A DNA stretch of 19,434 bases from Ktedonobacterales bacterium. GTDB taxonomy: Bacteria > Chloroflexota > Ktedonobacteria > Ktedonobacterales > JADMIN01. This document shows positions 13,557 through 19,434 of this stretch, one piece after another. The number at the start of each line of letters is the position of its first letter. Within the stretch, counting starts at the first letter, position 1. The notes beneath the pieces were generated by a model. The model worked only from the letters and a program-made list of their open reading frames with translations. It was not told where the DNA came from and ran no database searches. The stretch covers positions 1-19,434 of the forward strand of contig JAICVT010000037.1 of the NCBI GenBank assembly GCA_025935235.1, given 5' to 3'. The position numbers were made by a program, and so were the translations under genes.

Positions 13557-15281
13557 ATGAATCCCGTCGTTGAAGTCGTGATCGTGATCATCGTTCTCGT
13601 GCTCGCGTTTCTGGGCCTGCTGCGCGTCTTCAGCTCGTACTACCACAAGGTCGGGCCAAACCGCGCCCTGATCGTCTATGGCGCGGGCGGCACACAGGTA
13701 GCGCAGGGCGGCGCCAAGCTGGTCATCCCGCTCATCAACCGCGCACAGGAGTTCTCGCTGGAGCTGATGTCGTTCGATGTCGCGCCACAACAGAACCTCT
13801 ACACCAGCCAGGGTGTCTCGGTGCGCGTGGAGGCCGTCACCCAGCTCAAAGTGCGCTCGGATAAAGAGAGCATTCTGACGGCGGCGGAACAATTCCTCAG
13901 CAAGTCGGATGAGGAGCGCGAGGGACTGATCCGGCTGGTGATGGAGGGCCACCTGCGCGGCATCGTCGGGCAGTTGACCGTCGAGCAGCTCGTCAAAGAG
14001 CCAGAGATGGTCAGCGAGAAGATGCGCCAGGTCAGCTCGGCGGATCTGGCCAAGATGGGGCTGGAGGTCGTCTCGTTCACCATCAAAGAGGTGCGCGACG
14101 AGAACGACTACATCGCCAACATGGGCCGCCCAGAGATCGAGCGCGTCAAGAAAGAGGCCAATATCGCCGTCGCGCTGGCCTCGCGCGACACGCAGATTCA
14201 GGCCGCCAACGCCGCGCGCGAGGCCGCCGTCGCCAAAGCCTCGGCGGATCAGGAGCGCGTGGAGGCCGAGGCCGCCTCGCAGGCCAAGCAGTCCGAGTTC
14301 CAGCGCGATCTGGCGCTCAAGCGCGCCACCTATGACGCCGAGGTCAAGAAGCAGCAGGTGGTGGCCGACAAGGCGACCGACTTGCAGGCGCAGGTGGTGC
14401 AGCAGCAGATCGTGCAGGAGACCGCCCACGCGCAGGAGATCGAGAAGACCGCGCAGGTGAAGGTGCAGGAGGCCGAGTCGCAGCGCCGCCAGATGGAGCT
14501 GGAGGCGACCGTCATCAAGGCCGCCGACGCCGAGAAGCAGCGCATAGAGACGCTGGCAGCGGCTGAGCGCCAGCGGATGGCGCTGGAGGCCGAGGGCCGC
14601 GCGGCGGCGCTGCGGGCGCAGGCGGCGGCGGAGGCCGAGGCGACGCGCATCCGTGGCGCGGCGGAAGCCGAAGCGGCGCGGCTGCGTGGTCTGGCCGAGG
14701 CCGAGGTGATCCGCGCGAAGGGCGAGGCTGAGGCCGAGGCGATGCGCGTCAAGGCGGCGGCGTATCACGAATACAACCAGGCCGCTGTGCTCGATAAGGT
14801 GATCGCCAATCTGCCCGAGATGGTGCGCGCGATGGCCGAGCCACTATCCAAGGTGGACAAGATCAGCATCGTCTCAACCGGCTCAGGCGCTAACGGCTCC
14901 CTTGGCGCTAGCCGCGTGACGGGCGACATGGTCAACATGCTGGCGCAGACGCCCGCCATTCTGGAGGCGCTGACAGGCGTGCGGCTGGCCGACCTGATGG
15001 CGCGCGTGCCGGGCATGGCGACTGGCGCGGCGACGCAGCCCGCCGAATCAGCGGCGGTGGACGCGGTGGAGAGCGATTCCGCGGCGCCCAGCGCGCCTGC
15101 ACCCGAGCGCCCGGGCAGCCCTGAGGCCACGGCCGCCGAGCAGCCAGCCCCGGCGACAGAGGCAGCGCCCGTCAGCGTCGCGGCGGGCGGCGCGGCGCTC
15201 AATGGCGCGGCGCCATCCGGCCCGTCTGGCGCATCTGGGTCGAACGCCTCGCGCGGACCACGCCGCCAGCGCGCCCGTTAG
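13557..15281 (+). CDS. Flotillin-like SPFH protein (FloT/YqiK-type)
   Basis: The 574-residue protein has an N-terminal membrane helix (about residues 4-24), an SPFH/band 7 domain (about 26-200: VGPNRALIVYGAGGTQVAQGG, then FDVAPQQNLYTSQGVSVRVEAV), and a long coiled coil (about 205-400) rich in Glu, Ala and Gln. The conserved flotillin C-terminal segment (HEYNQAAVLDKVIANLPEMVRAMAEPLSKVDKISIVSTG) follows. Flotillins scaffold ordered membrane microdomains and affect signalling and envelope enzymes. Residues 357-400 contain four consecutive 11-residue repeats (AAEAEATRIRG, AAEAEAARLRG, LAEAEVIRAKG, EAEAEAMRVKA). An Ala/Pro/Gly tail of roughly 95 residues extends beyond the usual end. The NfeD-like partner lies upstream, and the macro-domain gene lies 96 bases downstream after a hairpin. 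The ribosome site is weak and distant (AAGGGG at 13538-13543). Confidence 0.94.
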   Translation: MNPVVEVVIVIIVLVLAFLGLLRVFSSYYHKVGPNRALIVYGAGGTQVAQGGAKLVIPLINRAQEFSLELMSFDVAPQQNLYTSQGVSVRVEAVTQLKVRSDKESILTAAEQFLSKSDEEREGLIRLVMEGHLRGIVGQLTVEQLVKEPEMVSEKMRQVSSADLAKMGLEVVSFTIKEVRDENDYIANMGRPEIERVKKEANIAVALASRDTQIQAANAAREAAVAKASADQERVEAEAASQAKQSEFQRDLALKRATYDAEVKKQQVVADKATDLQAQVVQQQIVQETAHAQEIEKTAQVKVQEAESQRRQMELEATVIKAADAEKQRIETLAAAERQRMALEAEGRAAALRAQAAAEAEATRIRGAAEAEAARLRGLAEAEVIRAKGEAEAEAMRVKAAAYHEYNQAAVLDKVIANLPEMVRAMAEPLSKVDKISIVSTGSGANGSLGASRVTGDMVNMLAQTPAILEALTGVRLADLMARVPGMATGAATQPAESAAVDAVESDSAAPSAPAPERPGSPEATAAEQPAPATEAAPVSVAAGGAALNGAAPSGPSGASGSNASRGPRRQRAR

Positions 15282-15295
15282 CGCCCCTACCCCCG

Positions 15296-15331
15296 GCTCC
15301 TTTCCCCCGCCAGGGCGGGAGAGGGGAGCCA
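15296..15331. terminator. GC-rich imperfect hairpin after the flotillin gene (terminator or REP-like element)
   Basis: GGCTCC at 15296-15301 pairs with GGAGCC ending at 15331, and the inner CCCGCC pairs with GCGGG around a short AGG loop, with a few mismatches between. It starts 14 bases after the flotillin stop. No T-tract follows. It shares GGGAGAGGG with the sequence at the end of the desulfurase-like gene, which suggests a dispersed repeat family. Confidence 0.5.
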
Positions 15332-15377
15332 GGGACGGCGTCGCGCTCAAGCGAGCGCTAGCAGGAGAGGCGCGCGC

Positions 15378-15857
15378 ATGACCATTCACCTGGTGAGTGG
15401 CGATCTCTTTATCAATCGCTATGACGCTCAGGCGCTGGCCCAGGGCGTCAACTGTCAGGGATCCATGGGCGCGGGGATCGCGGTTGGGTTCCGTGAGCGC
15501 TATCCGGCGATGTATGAGGAGTACCGACGTCGGTGCAAGGCGCAACCGCGCGAACTCAACCCTGGCGATGTATTTCTCTGGCGAGCGGATGATGGGCAGC
15601 CGTGGGTGTTCAATCTGGCGACGCAGGAGAACTACTGGCGCGCTCGCGCGACGTATGCCGCCGTTGAGCAGGCGCTGCGGCAGACCCGCGCGCTGGCGGA
15701 GGCCGAAGCTGTGCGCTCCATCGCCGCGCCACGTATTGGAGCGGGCTATGGCGGCCTCTCATGGAAGAAGCTCCAGCCGATCTTCTTTGCCATCTTCACC
15801 GACTGGCCTGGCGACTTCTACCTCTATGAGACCTATGCTGCGGAGGGCGACACATAG
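15378..15857 (+). CDS. Macro-domain protein (ADP-ribose-binding, Poa1p/DarG-like)
   Basis: This 159-residue single-domain protein matches the macro domain, which binds ADP-ribose and in several members removes ADP-ribosyl groups or hydrolyses ADP-ribose 1''-phosphate. Typical elements are the opening VSGDLF, the ligand loop NCQGSMGAGIAVGFRERYP, NPGDVFLW, the FNLATQENYW strand and the second loop APRIGAGYGGLSWKKL. Its order and length are closest to the Poa1p/DarG-like group. No DarT-type toxin gene is adjacent, so a toxin-antitoxin role is not supported. ATG 15378 has a strong AGGAGAGG site (15363-15370) with a 7-base spacer. It follows the flotillin gene by 96 bases but a hairpin lies between, so co-transcription is uncertain. 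The partner or substrate is unknown. Confidence 0.92.
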   Translation: MTIHLVSGDLFINRYDAQALAQGVNCQGSMGAGIAVGFRERYPAMYEEYRRRCKAQPRELNPGDVFLWRADDGQPWVFNLATQENYWRARATYAAVEQALRQTRALAEAEAVRSIAAPRIGAGYGGLSWKKLQPIFFAIFTDWPGDFYLYETYAAEGDT

Positions 15858-15965
15858 GCATAGGCGCAGTGGGCGCCAGCTGCTCGATCGTGTTGGCCGA
15901 CCATGCTGGCCGATCATCGCGCTACGCCGACTGCTATGTCATACGAGACGAACGATTGTCCAGAT

Positions 15966-15985
15966 GCAAGAATACGCTATCTTGC
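15966..15985. terminator. Hairpin GCAAGA...TCTTGC, possible terminator or operator
   Basis: GCAAGA (15966-15971) and TCTTGC (15980-15985) are perfect 6-bp arms around an 8-base loop, extendable by a wobble and an A-T pair. It lies about 110 bases after the macro-domain gene and about 45 bases before the next promoter. Confidence 0.35.
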
Positions 15986-16027
15986 GTATCTTGTGTCCAA
16001 AGCCGATAAACAGGCAATCCGCAAGGG

Positions 16028-16056
16028 TTGTGCTCGTCAGGGGGTCATGGTATACT
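16028..16056 (+). promoter_or_regulatory. Sigma70-type promoter of the zinc-ribbon gene
   Basis: TTGTGC (16028-16033) and TATACT (16051-16056) are separated by 17 bases. Transcription would start near 16063, giving an unusually long leader of about 255 bases. Confidence 0.55.
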
Positions 16057-16319
16057 TGCGCACAAGAGCCGCGATGAGGCTCGATCACAACTCCTGTGTG
16101 TGAACGGGGATCACACGCACGCTGTAGACGTAAGTCGGTGGTTGGCAAGGGTTAGAACGTCGGCCTTGGTTTTGGGACGATTTCGCCTCAGTTCTCCTCA
16201 ACAGCGCATTCCCCCGGTTTTCAGCTAGGCCCTGCACAGCGTCAGGGCAGACAGGCGCCAGCGGCGTTCCCGGCGTGTAGAGCCGTGGGCGGCCGCAGCC
16301 GACAGAGAGAGGTTCTACC

Positions 16320-16661
16320 TTGGCCACCGATCAGACACTTCGTTGTCGCGAGTGCGGACGTGAATTCCTGTTCACGACCGGCGAACAAGAATTCTACGCC
16401 AGCCGTGGGCTGATGAACACGCCCTCCCGTTGCCCGGAGTGCCGCGCCGCTCGCAAAGCGACCATGTCCGGCGGGGGCGGGAGTGGCGGTCGCCGCGAGA
16501 TGTTCGTGGCGACGTGCAGCTCGTGCGGGCGCGAGGCGCGCGTGCCGTTCCAGCCGCGCGGTGATAAGCCCGTTTATTGCAGCGACTGCTACCAGCAGAT
16601 GGGTGGTGGCAATCGCCGCGGCGCATCCAATGGCGGTGGCGGGTACGGCTCGCGCTGGTAA
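16320..16661 (+). CDS. Double zinc-ribbon protein (zf-trcl plus CxxC-x17-CxxC) with Gly/Arg-rich tail
   Basis: The 113-residue protein carries two zinc ribbons. The first is C9-RE-C12-G ... C38-PE-C41-R with the FLFTTGEQEFYASRG body of the zinc-ribbon family common in Chloroflexota. The second is C66-SS-C69 and C87-SD-C90 separated by exactly 17 residues, the CxxC-x17-CxxC type. A Gly/Ser linker joins them and the end GGGNRRGASNGGGGYGSRW resembles RNA-binding RGG tails. Function is unknown; nucleic-acid binding is an inference. The start is TTG 16320, chosen because GAGAGG (16307-16312) lies 7 bases before it and the residues that follow are family-typical. It has a promoter with a long leader and is followed by a strong hairpin, so it is a single-gene unit. 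Confidence 0.9.
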   Translation: MATDQTLRCRECGREFLFTTGEQEFYASRGLMNTPSRCPECRAARKATMSGGGGSGGRREMFVATCSSCGREARVPFQPRGDKPVYCSDCYQQMGGGNRRGASNGGGGYGSRW

Positions 16662-16685
16662 GCGACCCGACCGACACGACCTGAC

Positions 16686-16730
16686 ACAACGACGCCCTCC
16701 GTTCCAGACTGGAGCGGGGGGCATTGTTGT
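16686..16730 (+). terminator. Long 21-bp stem terminator after the zinc-ribbon gene
   Basis: The left arm 16686-16706 pairs with the right arm 16710-16730 over 21 positions with one C-A mismatch and three G-T wobbles, around a GAC loop. The core is GCCCTCCG/CGGGGGGC, and the 3' flank CATTGTTGT is moderately T-rich. It starts 24 bases after the stop codon and is the best terminator candidate in the window. Confidence 0.7.
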
Positions 16731-16892
16731 CGCCTCTCGCTCATCCCTCCCGGCGATGCCGCTACTTTGGAACGCGCCTTGCTCATCTGACAACGGCTCT
16801 AGCTGATCAGCAGAGATGCGCCTGGGACAACACATCCGGCACGCCGACCCTTGAAGAACCCTGGCGCAAGGCATTGCGCGGGTTGTCACTGG

Positions 16893-16925
16893 CTGGCATC
16901 GAGCTGGCATCGAGCTGGCATCGAG
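16893..16925. repeat. 11-bp tandem repeat, three perfect copies
   Basis: The unit ctggcatcgag is repeated perfectly at 16893, 16904 and 16915, followed by a decayed start of a fourth copy (ctgtcg). It lies about 85 bases upstream of the sensor gene start. Confidence 0.8.
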
Positions 16926-17008
16926 CTGTCGTCCTGTGGTCGCCGCGACCGCTGTCGCAGGCGCCGAGTGATTCTCGCCAATGTGGAAATGTGGAGGGGA
17001 AACGCGCC

Positions 17009-19434
17009 GTGCGTTTGACGTCACAGCAGCCGCAGTCTGCGCCGCGGGCCGAGGCGCCCGGCGCACCGATTGGCGAGCACCTCGTACAGTTCTACGAGAC
17101 AGACGGCTTTCTCCTGGATGCGCTGCGGCGCTACATCCAGACGGGTCTGGAGGCCGGCGAGGCATGCGCCGTGATCGCTACGCGGCGCCATCGCCGCCAG
17201 CTAGAAGACCACCTCCGCCTCGCTGGGCTTGATCCGCTCGCTCTGCGCCGCCAGGGGCTATATCTGAGCCTGGACGCGGACAAGACGCTCGCCGAGTTCA
17301 TGGCCGACCGCACGCCCGACCCCGAGCGTTTCAGGCGAGCCGCCGGGCGCATCATCCAGCGGGCGGCAGGGGGCGGGCGACCGGTGCGCGTCTTTGGCGA
17401 GATGGTCGCGCAGTTGTGGCTGGAGGGGAACGAAACCGCCGCGATCCGGCTGGAGGCGCTCTGGAACGATCTGCAGGAGAGCGGCGGCGCGGCCTTCACC
17501 CTGCTGTGCGCCTATCCAACGCGCCTCTTTGTGGGCGAAGAGCGCCAGGACGCGCTCCAAGACGGGCTTATGGCGGTCTGCCAGCAACATGACCACATCA
17601 TGCCCGACGAGCTGACCGCGACGCTGAGCGAACCCACTGAGCGACTGCGCGCGTTTGCCCGCCTGCAACAGGAGACCCACGCCCTGCAAGTTGAGATCGC
17701 ACAGCGCCAGCTTGCTGAGGAGCGCCTGCGTGTCTCGGAGCAGCGCTATCGTCGCCTCTTTGAGGAGGCGCTGGACGGCGTGCTGATGCTCGACCCGCTC
17801 ACTGGCCGCATATGTGACGCGAACCCCGCCGCCATGCGCCTGCTAGAGCGCTCCGCCGAGCAGTTGCTGGGACAGGAGCCGTGGCAGATGGGGCTGTTCG
17901 CCGACAACGCGGCCTTCGCCGAGTTCATCGGCGCCCTGCGGCGACAGCCCGTCGTGCGCGACGAAGCGCTGCGCCTGCGAACAGCGACCGGGGCCGAGCG
18001 ACTGGTGGAGTTCGCAGGCTGCCTGATCGCGCTGGAGGACGGCGACGAGCTTGTCCAGTGTACGATTCGCGATGTCACCGAGCGGCAGCATCTGGCGAAT
18101 GAGCTGGCCGAGCGCGCCCGCGCGCTGGAAGCAGTGCAGGCGATCACCGATATTGCGCTGGCCCAGCCATCGCTCGATGGCCTGCTGCGCGCGCTGCTGG
18201 AGCGCACCGGAGCCATCCTGGGCGTGGACAACGTCGCCATCCTGCTGCCCGACGCGGCCGGGCGCGAGCTGACCATCCATCTGGCGCACGGGCCAGAGGA
18301 AGAAGTGGCGGGTAGCGTGCATGTGCCGATTGGGCAGGGCGTGGCGGGGACCATCGCCGCGACCCGCCAGCCACTGGTCATCAACGATCTGCGCAACGCG
18401 ACGGTGGCTAATCCGTTCCTGCGCGAGCGGCTGCGATCGCTGATGGGCGTGCCGCTGCTCGCTGAGGATCGCCTGATCGGGGTGATCCACGCTTCCACGA
18501 TTGCGCCGCGCCACTTCACCGCGCGCGAGACGCAACTGCTGCAACTGGTTGCCGGGCGCATCGCCCTGGCAATTGAGCGCGCTCAGTTGCTCCAGGCGGC
18601 GCAGCACGCGCGCCACGAGGCGGATGAACGCGCCCGCCAACTGCACGCCACCATCGAGGCGATCGCCGATGGCGTGGTGGTCTTTGATAGCACTGGCCGC
18701 CTGCTGCAGATGAACGTGGCGGCCCAGCAACTCCTGGGCATCGGGGAGACGCCGCAGTATGACGCCGCGTGGACGAAGATCAGCCGCCGTCAAGTGCGCG
18801 ACAGCCTCGGGCGCGAAATGCCACCCAGCGAGTGGCCGGTCAGCCGTGTGCTGCGTGGCGAGGTCATCACGGGAGAGCAGGCGGCCGATCTGATCGTGCG
18901 GGCCGCCGACGGCCACGACATCGAGCTGAGTGTCTCGGGCGCGCCGATGCTCGACGCTGAGAACAACGTGGTGGGCGCTGTCTGCGTCTTCCGTGATGTC
19001 ACCGCTCAGCGGCGGCTGGAGCGTCGCACGCATGCCGCGCTCGCCGCGCTACTGGCGATGGCCAGCGCGCTGGTTGATCTGCCCCCCAACATCCATCCAG
19101 ATGCGCCGTTCAGTTCCAGCCCTGAGGGCGAAGCCGACCTCTCGCAGAGCGACGCCGAGGCAGACGATACTCCCACTGGCAAGCCGCCATCCGCCTCGCC
19201 AGTGGCCCACCGCCTGGCGCAACTCGTCCGCGATGTCTTCGATTGTCAGCGCGTCGGCATCGCCGCTATTGACCCGGAGACCTGCCTCCAGATTCCGGTT
19301 GCGGTGGTGGGGCTGGAACCGGATGCGGAGCGCGAGTGGTGGAAGAGCCAGCTCGAGCATCCACAGCGCTACGGCGACGATGGAGCCGACCCTGCTCTGC
19401 TGGCGCGCTTCGAGGCGGGCGAGGCGCTGGTCAT
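17009..19434 (+). CDS. Multidomain sensor protein MEDS-PAS-GAF-PAS-GAF, probably a histidine kinase, 3' end cut by window
   Basis: The frame is open from GTG 17009 to the window edge (about 808 residues seen). A strong GGAGGGG site (16993-16999) lies 9 bases before the GTG. Domains in order: MEDS, a DcmR-type sensory domain, about 22-200 (HLVQFYETDGFLLDALRRYI ... RVFGEMVAQLWLEGN); a short helix; PAS about 243-358 (EQRYRRLFEEALDGVLMLDP ... TIRDVTERQ); GAF about 372-530 (DGLLRALLERTGAILGVDNVAILLPD ... GVPLLAEDRLIGVIHAS); PAS about 544-662 (TIEAIADGVVVFD ... VCVFRDVTAQRR); then the start of a second GAF-like region from about 672. No kinase core is visible before the edge, so output (histidine kinase or other) is an inference from the domain train. 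MEDS domains are associated with sensing in one-carbon or methanogen-type regulators. No signal peptide or membrane helix is visible, so it should be cytosolic. Confidence 0.9.
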   Translation, partial: MRLTSQQPQSAPRAEAPGAPIGEHLVQFYETDGFLLDALRRYIQTGLEAGEACAVIATRRHRRQLEDHLRLAGLDPLALRRQGLYLSLDADKTLAEFMADRTPDPERFRRAAGRIIQRAAGGGRPVRVFGEMVAQLWLEGNETAAIRLEALWNDLQESGGAAFTLLCAYPTRLFVGEERQDALQDGLMAVCQQHDHIMPDELTATLSEPTERLRAFARLQQETHALQVEIAQRQLAEERLRVSEQRYRRLFEEALDGVLMLDPLTGRICDANPAAMRLLERSAEQLLGQEPWQMGLFADNAAFAEFIGALRRQPVVRDEALRLRTATGAERLVEFAGCLIALEDGDELVQCTIRDVTERQHLANELAERARALEAVQAITDIALAQPSLDGLLRALLERTGAILGVDNVAILLPDAAGRELTIHLAHGPEEEVAGSVHVPIGQGVAGTIAATRQPLVINDLRNATVANPFLRERLRSLMGVPLLAEDRLIGVIHASTIAPRHFTARETQLLQLVAGRIALAIERAQLLQAAQHARHEADERARQLHATIEAIADGVVVFDSTGRLLQMNVAAQQLLGIGETPQYDAAWTKISRRQVRDSLGREMPPSEWPVSRVLRGEVITGEQAADLIVRAADGHDIELSVSGAPMLDAENNVVGAVCVFRDVTAQRRLERRTHAALAALLAMASALVDLPPNIHPDAPFSSSPEGEADLSQSDAEADDTPTGKPPSASPVAHRLAQLVRDVFDCQRVGIAAIDPETCLQIPVAVVGLEPDAEREWWKSQLEHPQRYGDDGADPALLARFEAGEALV

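Larger units (their letters stand above)
15858..16319. other. 462-base gap with a long leader for the zinc-ribbon gene
   Basis: The gap contains a hairpin (15966-15985), a promoter (16028-16056) and a leader of about 255 bases. A small stem GAGCC (16066-16070) / GGCTC (16078-16082) lies at the predicted 5' end of the transcript. Local base composition is less GC-rich than the surrounding genes. I find no known riboswitch or tRNA pattern in it; the short open frames lack ribosome sites. Confidence 0.5.
16662..17008. other. 347-base gap between zinc-ribbon and sensor genes
   Basis: It contains the long hairpin (16686-16730) and an 11-bp tandem repeat (16893-16925). I see no clear promoter pair for the sensor gene, no RNA gene and no reliable small coding region. 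Confidence 0.5.

Noticed and set aside
13527..14768. 413-residue minus-strand open frame opposite the flotillin
   Set aside because: Its Leu/Arg/His-rich composition reflects the reverse complement of coiled-coil codons; the flotillin reading is certain.
15378..15857. DarTG-type toxin-antitoxin system
   Set aside because: Only a macro-domain gene is present; neighbouring frames do not encode an ADP-ribosyltransferase.
17843..19033. 396-residue minus-strand open frame opposite the sensor gene
   Set aside because: The plus-strand frame encodes continuous PAS and GAF domains; the minus-strand frame shows no domain and is a shadow.

Overview
The window is GC-rich, gene-dense bacterial chromosome. 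The gene set is a NfeD/flotillin pair, a zinc-ribbon protein of the CxxC-x17-CxxC type, a MEDS-PAS-GAF sensor, a VC1184-type cysteine-desulfurase-like protein and a Bacillus-type aspartase. Together with many non-AUG starts and strong GGAGG-type ribosome sites, this suggests a member of the Chloroflexota (Ktedonobacteria-like). That placement is an inference from gene flavour; no rRNA or other phylogenetic marker is present. I see no tRNA, rRNA, CRISPR array, insertion sequence or phage module.

Layout. (1) 1-2262, plus strand: 3' part of an aspartase, a small unknown protein, and a metallo-beta-lactamase-fold protein with an N-terminal rubredoxin-like zinc knuckle. (2) 2283-3590, minus strand: a PLP-dependent cysteine-desulfurase-like protein whose last codons lie in a repeat-like GC-rich sequence. 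(3) 3831-5322, plus strand: a small excisionase-type HTH protein, then a serine hydrolase of the beta-lactamase/class C family behind a well-formed promoter that overlaps an inverted repeat. (4) 5383-6852, minus strand: a membrane acyltransferase 3. (5) 7318-9368: a four-helix membrane protein, a YceI-family lipocalin-like protein with a strong promoter and palindrome, and on the minus strand an acetate/succinate-type GPR1/FUN34/YaaH transporter.

(6) 9705-11861, plus strand: a ParA/MinD-like protein with a degenerate P-loop, translationally coupled through ATGA to a GNAT-like protein, then an XRE regulator. (7) 12056-15857, plus strand: a DUF5808-like small protein, a NfeD/YuaF/YqiJ-like membrane protein carrying a Gly-His-X repeat, a flotillin, and a macro-domain protein. 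(8) 16320-16661: a double zinc-ribbon protein with a TTG start, a long leader and a strong terminator-like hairpin. (9) 17009 to the window end: a large multidomain sensor, cut by the edge.

The most unusual points are four: the degenerate ParA-like/GNAT-like pair; the His-rich NfeD-like protein beside a flotillin with an 11-residue-periodic coiled coil; the seven unrelated short tandem arrays with unit length 10 or 11 bp, all in gaps between genes or across a stop codon; and the roughly 250-nt leader ahead of the zinc-ribbon gene. None of these is proven to be a new system from sequence alone.
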